Assembly (NCBI GenBank): GCA_007026445.1
Contig: VDMD01000041.1
Span: forward strand, 124,001-188,000
DNA from: Schizophyllum amplum
Taxonomy: Eukaryota > Basidiomycota > Agaricomycetes > Agaricales > Schizophyllaceae
Direction: 5' to 3'
DNA: 64,000 nt
The position numbers and the translations under genes were made by a program. The notes beneath the pieces were generated by a model. The model was not told the DNA's origin and did no database searches. It was given only the letters and a program-made list of their open reading frames with translations. How positions within the stretch are numbered: the stretch's first letter is position 1; every line of letters starts with the position of its first letter. Of this stretch, positions 44,292 to 54,540 are shown in pieces.

Positions 44292-45770
44292 ATGGCCTCT
44301 CCCGACCCTGATGTCCCACCCATTCACCACCTCTCTGTCGAGCGTCTCGCGCATATCTTCTCCTACGTCTCTCAACCTATAACTGCGATGGCCACCGCGC
44401 AGGTATGCCGCCACTGGCGCGCTGTGACTCTCGGAAGTCCGATACTCTGGGACGACATCCACGCAGATGACCCTCCAAAGCGAGGCTGGGATCATCTCGT
44501 GCGTGCCGCGCTCGTGCATTCGCAGCCTCATCCCGTGCGCCTTCGCATAGCTGTCACGGAGCCTGCGGCCGACCGTGTCGAGGAACACAAGCATTTCTGG
44601 GACAATATTTTCGAGCAAGCATCTCGATGGGAAAAAGCAGACCTTGTGCTCCCGCGCACCATTGCGGTTGGGTAAAAGGCGAAGGTGCACGCACTGCAAC
44701 TGCGTGAGCTTCGGATAGGACTGGAGACAGCACCTTCGCGGGTGAAAAAAACAATTTGGGAACAGGCGCTAGACGAGGATGAAGATATGGACGGCAATGA
44801 AGAGGACGATGATGATGAAGGCGAAGGTGGAGGGATTCGACTGACATTCGATGCACCTCAGCTCACTCATGCGACGATCATGGGCCCACTTCGTCCCCAG
44901 GAAGTGTTTCTTCCCTACGCCCAACTGTCCGACCTCCACCTACTCTTGGGCCCTCGGTATCGCGGCAGCCTCCAGGCGCTCGCTGATGTACCTGGCTGGA
45001 TGCGGGATGCTCAGACACCTCACCCTCTCCATGGTCAATGCCCTCGATATAGACTGCACCCCGCTCACGTTGCCCAAGCTTGAGTTGCTCGACGTCCGCG
45101 ACCGAGGCACCGAGCTCTGTCGCTACCTCACTGCGCCCGCTCTGCACAAGATTGTCTTCCGCATGGAAAACATCGACCCTGAGGACGAAGAACGCTGGGA
45201 GGACAAAGAGCTGACCGCGCTCCTCGCGCTCGCGCAACGCTGCGGTGATCAAATCACCTCGCTCAGCATCGGCTTCGAGACCCTCGCAGAGGCAGAGAGC
45301 GTCGAGGCGCTGCGCGAAGTGTTACTCGCGCTGCCAGGTGTCACGGAATTCGAGCTCTTGGAGGGCCTCGGGAAGGACCTCGACGACCGTTTGTGCTGTA
45401 TCGACGGCGATTTCTTCGAGGAAAATTTCCTCTACAAGGAGGATGAGCCTGTGTTCCCGAATCTGACACGGCTGTCGTTGCATATCCGGCAGATGTCTTG
45501 GCACTCGGACGACGTGAACCAGCTGAAGGCGATGGTGGAGTCACGGCGGAAGGACGGTGTCCTCGGGCGCGCAACCTCACACGGAAGCGCGCCCTGAATG
45601 TGGGCGAAAGAAGATGGTTCGAACGCAACACTGGCATATTCAAGTGGATGGTTGAGATGCAGAAGACGGGGTTGATGATCGAGTGCGACTTGCTCGATAA
45701 GTATCTCTCGTCGTGCGGGAGGAGTGCTTGCGAGGAAGACTCAATGGAGGAGATGGAGGAGGAGAACTAG
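44292..45770 (+). pseudogene. F-box gene with nonsense and frameshift lesions
   Basis: The start (IHHLSVERLAHIFSYVSQPI, then ATAQVCRHWRAVTLGSPILW) is a clear F-box. In-frame coding continues to a TAA stop at 44673-44675 and then goes on in the same frame (KVHALQLRELRIGLE, an acidic linker, LTFDAPQLTH). Near 44990 homology-like leucine-rich sequence shifts by one frame (GMLRHLTLSMVNAL) and runs on to about 45550. A second shift then leads into a tail (WMVEMQKTGLMIECDLLDKY) that stops at 45770. No intron of normal size explains any of the three breaks. It is a decayed member of the F-box family found elsewhere in this window, or an assembly with several errors. Confidence 0.75.
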
Positions 45771-46182
45771 GTCTGAAAGGAGGAGGATGGGTCCGGATTG
45801 CGTGCTCAAATATACTGAGTGCCGCTGAACATAATTGGGGTTCAACACACGTACGGTACGGCTATTGACAAAGAGAAGCTTCACTTCAGAGGGACGTGAG
45901 TCCTGGCCATGGCTGCTCTTTTCACACGAGCTCCTTGTCCACGAGAAGCCATATAAGTATAGCTGAGTACCACCTCGGTTGCAGACAAGCCCATCCACTG
46001 TCCTGTCATTGACAATGAAAGAGAGCGGAAGATCCAAGAGGCGCGGCGCGCGCGTAGGAATCGGAGACAGTCAAATTGTGGCGCGCAGGAGATGACATCA
46101 CGCATGATGAGCGGTGCATGACCTTGTTCTTGCCGCTCACCAGGATGGACGCGCCATTTCCTTCTTGCTCTCGACTTTCACC
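45771..46182. other. Intergenic region upstream of NAD(P)HX dehydratase
   Basis: No gene is supported. It should include the promoter of the gene at 46183. Confidence 0.45.
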
Positions 46183-47408
46183 ATGCCCGTCTCCCGTGCT
46201 ATCATCGACCAGATCAAGCAGTTCATTCCCCCGCTGAACGGCACCCTACACAAGGGGCAGTCAGGTCAGTACCGCGTTACTCGTCGAACGGTATCGAGCT
46301 CATGCTTCCATAGGACGTGTTGGTGTACTCGGCGGCGCGCTAGAGTAAGCGGGACACCGGGCTAGTATGCGAAGGCAAGCTGACAAACTCCCTAGTTATA
46401 CTGGCGCTCCGTACTTTGCATCGATTTCGACGCTCCGATACGTGCGTTGTGCTCTCATATCACCGGCTTGTGGACGCTGACAGAGACCTCAGGGCGCCGA
46501 TCTGGCTCATGTCATATGCTCGCCCACGGCAGCTCAAGCGATCAAGGCCTATGGCCCTGACCTCATTGTACACCCCATCCTCCGCGAGGACTCCAGCACC
46601 TCCAAGCTCAAGCCCGAGCTGGAATCCCTATTCTCCCGCCTCCATGCGCTCGTCATCGGCCCAGGCCTCGGACGCGAGCCGTACATGCAGAACTACGCCC
46701 GTCTGGCACTCTCAGTTGCCCGCGAGCAGGGCATGTACGTCGTCCTCGACGCGGACGGCCTTTATATGATCCAGCAGGACTTCGACTTGATCAGAGGCTA
46801 CCGCCGTGCCGTCATCACCCCGAACGTTATGGAGTTCAAGCGCCTGATGGAGCAGGCTGGCGTGGAATCGAGCCTCCCGAAGGAAAAGCGCGCGCTGGAC
46901 CTGAGCAAGCGCTTGGGCGGCGTGACGGTGTTGGAGAAGGGCGGCGCGGACATCATCGCGGTTGACACGACAGGAAAAGAGGCCGATTTGAAGGCCAGTA
47001 AGCTCGAGGGGCGCGAGGCGGAGAAGGAGGCGACGTCGGAACAGGTTGAAGTTGATGTCATGGGTGGCTTCAAGCGTTGTGGCGGGCAAGGCGACGTGTT
47101 GAGCGGAGGTGTGGGTGCGTTCTTGGCATGGGGGAAGTGCTATGAGGATGGCTCGTTTGGGTGAGCATTTTTCGTTTGGTATTCGCGTGGTTGTCTGACT
47201 GTAATTCAGTGACCAATCACTACCTATCTCGCGCATTCCAATGCTCGCTGCTGTCGGTGCCAGCATGGTAACACGGCAGACGAGTCATCGTGGCTACATG
47301 AAGGAAGGTCGTGGCATGATAACTCAGGACTTGATTCCCGAGATCGGCAAAGCGTTCGGAGAAGTATTTGGCCCCGAAGCTGCAGGTGGCGACAAGGGGA
47401 AGATGTAG
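46183..47408 (+). CDS. ATP-dependent (S)-NAD(P)H-hydrate dehydratase
   Basis: Five exons: 46183-46264, 46314-46344, 46396-46441, 46493-47160, 47210-47408; 341 residues. It is a ribokinase-fold enzyme that repairs damaged NADH and NADPH hydrates using ATP (yeast YKL151C, human NAXD). Exon joins give [19 protein letters not shown], the conserved substrate loop. Later come [36 protein letters not shown] and VLEKGGADI. The catalytic [14 protein letters not shown] motif is intact. A 31-nt second exon is unusually small but keeps phase. The C-terminal [20 protein letters not shown] is typical of the family. The ATG at 46183 was chosen because coding similarity starts there. Confidence 0.95.
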
Positions 47409-47590
47409 AACACTGACTAGACCACATGGACTACCGCAAATTGTACACTTACACCATTCAAACCTATAGCATCTAGTGCTGCAGGATCGATTGATCGACT
47501 GTACCTTGACTGTACCCAATTCTTGCAAGATCACACGATGTTTAGATATTGTTGTGGGTCCATGCTTGCTTGCATCACGTGACTACAACA

Positions 47591-48042
47591 ATGGCCGTTG
47601 CCATTGCCAATGCAGTGCCAATGCCGGCGGCTCCGCGGGGCCGGTGTTCCTCTCCCCACGACGGTCATGTCGAGTCCCTCAGTCAGGTATGCAAGCACCC
47701 CTGTGACCGTTCATTGGTCTTATTACGACTGTCATCTAGGAACACCGTGAAGCGCACGTACCAGGGTCATTCAAAGGCGCGTATATCGTCAACAACCACC
47801 GTGGCACGCACTAAACGGTGCATATCGTGCAGAGGAAGGCCAAGGCGGAGAAGGCCAAGTGCGTTCGTCTGAGATCGATAAGGGAACGTGTATTGACGCG
47901 TCGCAGGTCCGATTCCGACTCCTACTCCGACAGTTCTAGCGACGAGGAGAAGCCCAAGGCCAGCATGCCGCCACCCGCAACGCCTGCGAACAAGAAGGCC
48001 GCGCCGAGCTTCAAGGCGCGTGGCATGACCCTCCTGCTCTAG
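47591..48042 (+). CDS. Small Ser-rich basic/acidic protein, function unknown
   Basis: Four-exon model 47591-47686, 47740-47787, 47833-47858 and 47907-48042; 101 residues. The second exon encodes EHREAHVPGSFKGAYI, the third a short Lys-rich helix, and the last an acidic Ser tract (SDSDSYSDSSSDEEKPK) followed by NKKAAPSFKARGMTLLL. The model rests on canonical splice sites in phase and a branch-like CTAAAC before the third exon; it removes a stop in the unspliced frame. The 45-nt second intron is at the short end for this genome. I do not recognise the family, and the start is uncertain because the first 32 residues are featureless. Confidence 0.5.
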
Positions 48043-48134
48043 CTATATCTGACGATACCACAGGTCCCCGGGCCCAAAGATTCTGCCCAGGCGGATGCGA
48101 TGTGAGCGCTCAGTCGCGTCAACGGCGCTTGTTT

Positions 48135-49618
48135 ATGTTGACGCGTTTCCCTTTCCTCAGCAGTTCCTCCCCCTCCCAGAAGCCGGAGTCCTCCGCAAAG
48201 GGCAAGAAGACACACGTCCGCAACTCGTCCTCCATCAGCTCTCTTCGCCGTGCCGCGCAAGGCTCAGATATCGCGTCACCTGCGTCGCTAAGCAAGCCCA
48301 TCTCGCGCAGCCGGTTCGCTCCCCCGTACGCGTCCACTATGTTCTCAATCGCCAAACTATCATGTCTGACCCCTTGCCCAGTCGCGACGAGCCAGAGGAC
48401 GCGGAGCCGGAGGAGACGGACGACGGCGCGTCCGTCGCCGACTCCTTCATCAGCACCAACAAGATCCGCCGCACCGAGGCCGAGCGCATCGAGTACTTCC
48501 GCAACCAGCCCGAGTGTGGGGACATTGAACCCCACCGCGCGTTTTGCACGCGATGCCAGAAGCACGTTGGGCTGGGGAAGAAGCAGACCTACACGGTGCG
48601 CCCGTGGGAGACGCACAGGGCGAAGTGCGATCAGAAGGTCCCGGCCTCCATGCTGTGAGAATGGGCTTGCAATATTGAAGGTGTCTGTGGCTGACATGAT
48701 CATAGGGCTGCCGAAGACGACGCGGAGGACGAGGCTGCGTCTGCGGCGGCGCCCAGCGTGTCGGAGGCGACTGTCAGGCGCTCGGAGCCGGAGAGGAAGG
48801 CTATCTTGGAGGCTGACTCGCGCGCGGAGGAGGTAGAGCCGTTCCAGGCGCTCTGCCGCAAGTGCCACAAGTGGATCAAGCTGTCGTCGAAGCAGCGATA
48901 TGCGTATGGACATCCCATCGACGACGGAAAACGGTCTTTACTCATCTTTGAACAGTCTCTCCAGCTGGAACCGCCACCAACGGAGTTGCGCAGACTCAGT
49001 GTATGTCCGGTCGTCCGCCCTGCGTTGTGTTACTGAGCGTCGAACAGGCCGAGCGCGCGTGTAACTACCGCCCAGCGGCAAGTGTATCTCTTCAACGACA
49101 AGCAAGCGCGCGACCCACAGCCAAAGAGCGTCGAATGTAAGGCCTGCGATGCTACCATCACCCTCGAGGGTGATGGGGACTACAACTTGGCGAGCTGGCA
49201 GCAGCACAAGACCGTTTGCACCCCCAAGAAGTGCGTCCTCTTGACACTCTTCAGGCTCTTTTCTGACCGAAGCACCAGTCTCGCGGGAAGCGCCAGCGCT
49301 GCCCACGCTCCACCGTCCGTCGCTTCCACAGACGGCACGTTGATTCCCGACGCCAGCCCGGTCTCGAGTGGCAAGAAGCGCGCGAGGGAGGAAGAGCCGG
49401 AGGAAGCAGCGCTTGGACTGGCGGCTGATGAGGATGAACGGCCGACGAACCGTCCGCGCACGGAGAACTATCAGGCCCCCGACGCCAAACCTCCTGGGCC
49501 GTTTGGCTGGTTCCTCGAGCTGCCGCCAGTCAAGAGCTTCCTGGACGGCTTCCGGGAGCGGTTTGCAGGCGGCAAGACGCCTGTTGCTACCGAAGAGGGT
49601 GTGAATGCGGGAAACTGA
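48135..49618 (+). CDS. Zinc-module protein, three C-x2-C-x16-W-x2-H-x3-C repeats
   Basis: Five exons: 48135-48325, 48382-48654, 48706-48903, 48956-49000, 49048-49618; about 425 residues. Three modules at about residues 119-146, 205-232 and 266-293 share exactly the same spacing: CTRC to WETHRAKC, CRKC to WNRHQRSC, and CKAC to WQQHKTVC. Modules 1 and 2 are each preceded by a helix of the R(T/S)E(A/P)ER type, so the repeat unit is about 85 residues. The second module is only complete after removing the intron at 48904-48955, which supports the model. A GTGCGT/AAG pair near 49231-49272 may mark a further 42-nt in-frame intron. The tail has a nuclear-type KKRAREEEPEE. An alternative start is the ATG at 48362, which lies inside the first intron as modelled. 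It is paralogous to the gene at 29838. Function unknown. Confidence 0.68.
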
Positions 49619-49899
49619 CGGTGTGATGTGTGTGTACATAGCAATGTTCTCTGTTGGCCAGCGTTAGGCGAGATATGATACCTTTGATTTATTATCACGA
49701 CCTTGTCCTGGTACATATATATGTATTGTGTTCTTGCGATTGTCGAGCTTCTGACCGCCGACCTGCGATTTGCCTATCAATCATCGCTAGTGAAGAGTTG
49801 ACCATTTGCCGGGAGGCTCGGCCCGGTGCCGCGACTTGCTCTTGACCACCATCGCCAGCTGTTGAAGCCTGCTTTCAACGACCCTTTCTCAACTGCACG

Positions 49900-51562
49900 A
49901 TGCATGACCGACCTACATCTCTGCTTGAACTTCCTCTGGACTTGCTCGTACTAATCTTCTCCTATTCGACGCCGGGCGTCATCATCTCGGTTCGGCTCGT
50001 GAGTACTTGAGCACTGACACCCGCTTTCAAAAGACGTATCTAACCGGTTTGATTCAGACTTGCAAGACACTATCAGGGTCTACGGAAGCACGTATTGTGT
50101 GGCTGGACGCTCTCAAGCGCGTCTGTCTTTCCCATGGCATTCCCTTCGTTACGTATGACTTTGACCGCATGCCACGCGAGGAACTGGAATACGCTGCTAG
50201 CGCACCGGATCGTTTTCTTCACATTGGTCACCGCGCGATGCTGTCACCTTCGCATACACTCCTCCCTCTAAAGAGTCGTCGCATTCCCATCCGACTGCCT
50301 GATTGCGGCCCGAGCGGCGGATGGGAGGACGATGAGTTGGAGAGAGTAAAACTTCTGCCTGGAGGTCGCTTCGTGCTTGGAAGAACCGAAGACCTGCTGC
50401 TACTTTGGGACCTGGCCTCAGGCGAACGCCCTTGCTTGGCGGTCCACGGCACTATCGACGGCGTCCCAGGTCTTAATCTAGCATGGGCCGATGCTGCTGT
50501 GGACTTGGAGGACATCGTCCACTACCCGGCTACGTCCAAAATTCGGCTAGTCGTTAACGCGTACGAGTAAGTCATACCGAAAACCCGTCATTTTCTACTG
50601 ATTGATGATTTTACAGAAGCGGAAGTGAATACGACGTAAACGGAAACAAAGCTGCTTGCATCGTATACGAGCTAAATCTCTCGGAAAGCCCGCCTACGAT
50701 GGACATGTTGGGGTATCTCAAAGGAGCCGGCTGCGCGTCTTTCGGGGCTAGCGGCAGTCGCGTTCTGTTTGAAAGCCACGATATACCCAGAATCGTCGGC
50801 GCCTGGGACTACGAACGGGGTACCGTCGCCTGCTGGATTATCGACGGGGAGGGGATGCATCCTGATGTAAGGACGCTCGTAAGCCTTGTAGAGCAGCTTC
50901 TCATCATTGTGCAGATGACGGCTGTGACGGACTATCACGTCGTCTACGGTATCAGACACAAACACTGTGTGATTGCCTATAACCTGCCACCTCTATCGCC
51001 CTCGTCCGGCATAATCCCAGCAACAATCGACGTAGGGGCCCCTATTCAAAGGCTGTATCTACGACCTGACGACTACGGTGACTATCCGATGAGGTGCACT
51101 TATGCAAGCTATATCCACGGACGGCCTGCCGATGCTCTGATTGTCGACTCTGCCGTCTCTTGCGCGTCTAACGACAGCGGTCTTCTCACCCAAACAGTGA
51201 CTCGCTTTTGCGTGGCCCTCGATCCCAGTGACACGCCCCTCAGCATCGAAGGCACGATGGTTCAACACAACATCCTTCGCATCGCAGCGCCGAAGCAGAG
51301 CGCGGACAAGGTCACGGTGGCTTATCACCTCAATGACCTTGGGCGAAGGGAGATCATGGTACACTCCGCATCTATCTGCGGCGGCACACAAGGACGAGCG
51401 ATATTCATTGGGCGCAAGAGGGGCACGTTATTCTCGGATATTCGGGAATGGCTCGAAGGCGGAGGCGAATATGACTTTTGCGCAGCCAGCGGCAGGCTTT
51501 GTGTAGGCAGGTCGGACAAGAATGCCTTGTTTATCTACGACTTTATCCCGTCGTATCCCTAG
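49900..51562 (+). CDS. F-box protein with long beta-rich C-terminal region
   Basis: Exons 49900-49998, 50058-50566 and 50617-51562; 517 residues. The F-box sits at the very N-terminus: LLELPLDLLVLIFSYSTPGV, and the first intron splits it before TCKTL. The remaining 450 residues are strand-rich, with propeller-like turns (LLPGGRFVLGRTEDLLLLWD, then RKRGTLFSDIREW and KNALFIYDF), so a degenerate WD-type propeller is likely. A stretch at 50867-50914 (48 nt, GTAAGG to TGCAG) looks like an in-frame intron; removing it gives 501 residues. The expected role is SCF substrate recognition. It differs from the leucine-rich F-box family elsewhere in the window. Confidence 0.75.
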
Positions 51563-51927
51563 CCCAGGTAGACTTGGGAACGCCAGCCAACCGACATTTA
51601 GATGAACTCCTAAGTACACGATCAACTCTTCTGAATCTCAGCCCATGATCGTACTGTACATGTAGACGCATCAGCCCGACTGTCGTCGATTACTAGTACT
51701 TCCGATACACCATGGGTTGTGCAAGCCGTGGCCTACAATCTAAAGGCAGGGCCGTGTATACTAATCGCGCGCTTGTTGTCGTGAGGACATCGGAACAGGT
51801 TGCCTCCTGAACTGAACACTGAAAAAGCAAATTCAACGATGACAAAACATCACAGGGATGTTACCACGCACGCTGGAACACATGGCGTCTGGGTTGGTTG
51901 TTCCTCTGCATGAAGCCTGCGAAATGG
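51563..51927. other. Spacer between convergent genes
   Basis: About 365 bp between the stops of the F-box gene and the CNH gene. I see no gene or repeat here. Confidence 0.5.
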
Positions 51928-53908
51928 TCAGATATCAAGGTTCTCAGCCTGCCAATTTCGAACGAAGTACCCAACAGGATCGGCCGTCCGCAGTGGATCC
52001 TTCGCATAGGGGGGCACGCATATGAGGTCCAGAATCTGCAGGCTTTCGGACTCGCTAGAGGCAGACGAGGATATCCCTGCAGCGCGTGTAACAACGTGCA
52101 CACTCGCGCGTCCCTCGTCTCCGTCGCATATGCAGCGCACGTCATGGCCAGGCCGCAGTGTTTGTACGTGTCTCCCTGAACGTAAACGCCGTACCTCGAT
52201 ACCGTCCGACGAGAAGAGCAGCAGGTATGGAGCACGGTACGCGACGCAGGCAGCAGTCATCTCCCAGGCAATTGGAGCACGTAACGGGTGCCCATGGTTG
52301 CTGATATAGATGCCAAAGGCTGGGCAGAAACAAGTCAGTCAGCATCAGGAATGAGTAGGAAGGATCGCACTATCGTAACAGAGAATAAACTCAGCGTCCG
52401 TCTTCAAATCGTCTTCCGTCGAACGGAACATGCCGAGCGCTTTGTGGGTGTCTAGTGGTTCAGCCAACTTCGAGAGGTGGGGGCTATCCGTGACAGGTAA
52501 CAATGCATTGTTGGACCTGCGCATGATTAGTCTGTCGATGATGATGTGGAACGGTAAGTAAGACTCACGGGTCTGCTAACTTCATTATCTCGAACCCTCT
52601 TTGCGAGATGACAACGACAGACGCTTTGAGAAATGTTACATCGCGCGCGTCCCCTTCGACACTCAATTTTTGAAAGGGGCGGAAACAGTCCTGTCGCTGA
52701 CGCGCGCCGCCAGGGCTTATGGGTGAGTCCAGAAACTTGTCCATGACCGGTTCAACGATGCGAATGTGGCACCGGCCCTAAGATCGTCTGTGAATAGAGT
52801 GGATCACTATGGAGCGTCTATTCAGCTCACCTGTCGGTTAGACGCGAAAGCGACGAGCGTACGGCTCTTCAATCGACCAACGCGGACGAAGTCGACGCTA
52901 CCGATGCCGCCCAGGGTCTGGAAGACAGCTTGAGAGGTGTCGAAGCTGTTTGTGAGCGGTAGGAAGGAATCTATGTGGAACGCATGCAGGGTCTGCGTGG
53001 AAGGGGAATAAAAATGGGGGGCGTGAGTGATTGACGGTTACACACACCTTCTCCGCGCACACGAGTAGAAGGCGCAGTTCCTGCAACGCTACACACTGCG
53101 TGACCTTGCGTAAATGTGGCACGCGCCGCAGTGCTGATGGAAGTCAGAAGACAATGCGATCATATAAAGAAGCGACTTACAACGCGAGTCACGGCGGAAT
53201 CCTACCCAAAGACCTTCATCGCATCCTATAGCAAGCGCGGGGCCGTCCATCGATTCTTATGGTGCGGTCATCAGAGTACTGCCTCGGGGCAGAGCGAAGA
53301 AGCAGCACACCGAATGACGCAGAGCAGGTGACATCGCCAGTAAAGCCGTCGTTGAAGCTCCATCTGCGCGAAGGAGACGCAGAGGAGGACCTGGCCAGCA
53401 TAGACACGTCCTCGCAGAGTGTCTCTGTCGTGAAGACATCTCCCGGCGTATGGCTGAGACTTGGCCGCGCCCTGGTGTCCCTAGGCATCGCCTGCCTCAA
53501 ATCCGCAGATAAAAGACCGTCATCCGAGGACCTGCTAAGAGGTTCGATAGACATCGGTCTCGTGCGCTGCGTAAGTGACGAGGACTTCGTCGATAGCGTA
53601 TCGCTGGCAGCTTCCGGTGGCAGATACGCCAAGGTCATCATCGTGAGCATCCCGCCGGTACCGCTCATAAAAGTGGCAGGAAGTCCGGAGCTGCCTGCAG
53701 CGTTCGCCGTCCGTGTCCGCCTGCTGAGCGATGCGCACCGTGCACGGCTGTCTAGCCGACCTTCTTCTTGAGCATTGAACTGCATTGCGCGTTCAATCAC
53801 CTCGGATGCTAGCTGAAGTTCATGATGACGCTCCGAGCCGGATGTTGTCGACGAGGTAGGTTGTGAAGTGCCGTCGCCACGCAGAATACGACTTAAAGAG
53901 GTGAGCAT
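51928..53908 (-). CDS. CNH-domain protein
   Basis: Seven exons on the minus strand: 53908-53311, 53255-53181, 53133-53048, 52992-52831, 52777-52569, 52516-52371, 52319-51928; 555 residues. The first 200 are Ser/Arg-rich. The rest follow the citron-homology (CNH) pattern: ALAIGCDEGLWVGFRRDS, HLRKVTQCVALQELRLLLV, LHAFHIDSFLP, the TLVAFASN strand, a DVTFLKASVVVISQRGFEI strand, then FGIYISNHGHPLRAPIAW and YLLLFSSDGIEVRRLRSG. CNH domains occur at the C-terminus of Rom2-type RhoGEFs and in Vps39/Vam6, where they bind small GTPases or other proteins. No RhoGEF, PH or DEP domain is visible upstream, so this is either a stand-alone CNH protein or its 5' exons lie undetected beyond 53908. All six introns are in phase. 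Confidence 0.82.
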
Positions 53909-54540
53909 AATCGAGAGCTCGAGACCAGCTGAGGGTATGAGCAGAGATGCAGCGCATGCGTCCCTCACCTTCTTGACTTGCTATCCCTCATCCCAGCTCT
54001 CACGTGTTCAGCTGGTCTATGATAACGGTAGTCCTTCTTCCGGAGGTCCGTCTCTCACCACGCGCTTAGTGTAGCCGCTCGTGGTTGCGTCCGTATTGTC
54101 AGTTGCATTCACTTGCTTGCGATCAGGCTCTCAAGCATGTCCTTTGGGTATCAGTGTCTGGGATGTATTAAAGCTGGTCTGAAGACTCGCGGATTTATGT
54201 ACCAATTTCAAACGCCGAAGTGCAAGTCACTCGGGAATTCCCGACCAATTTGAACCACGGGGCTGGAGCCATGAGGGTGCAGCTTGAGCTTGACTAAAGC
54301 TTGAGAACCAGTGAAAGTCGAGGACCCAGCGAGGAGCGCCCCTTGGGTAGGATCAACCAGATACAATTAGAAAGACTGCCTGGAATCTCTTCTTCGTCTT
54401 GTCAACCTCGATCGCCAAAGCAATACTCACGAACTCGACCTCAGCTTGAAGGCGAGTGGCGCGTCCCATACTAGCGTATGTGTACAACCTTGTCCTTGAT
54501 GTGATAGCTGAACGTACCAGCAGTTAGCGCACACAGCCGC
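53909..54540. other. Divergent spacer between the CNH gene and an F-box pseudogene
   Basis: About 630 bp. A GTGAGG donor-like site near 53970 on the minus strand could mark an unrecognised 5' exon of the CNH gene. No other feature was found. Confidence 0.4.

Noticed and set aside
44660..44730. A 52-nt intron that would remove the premature stop in the F-box pseudogene
   Set aside because: A GT-AG pair exists, but removing it would put the downstream leucine-rich sequence out of frame and delete homologous residues.
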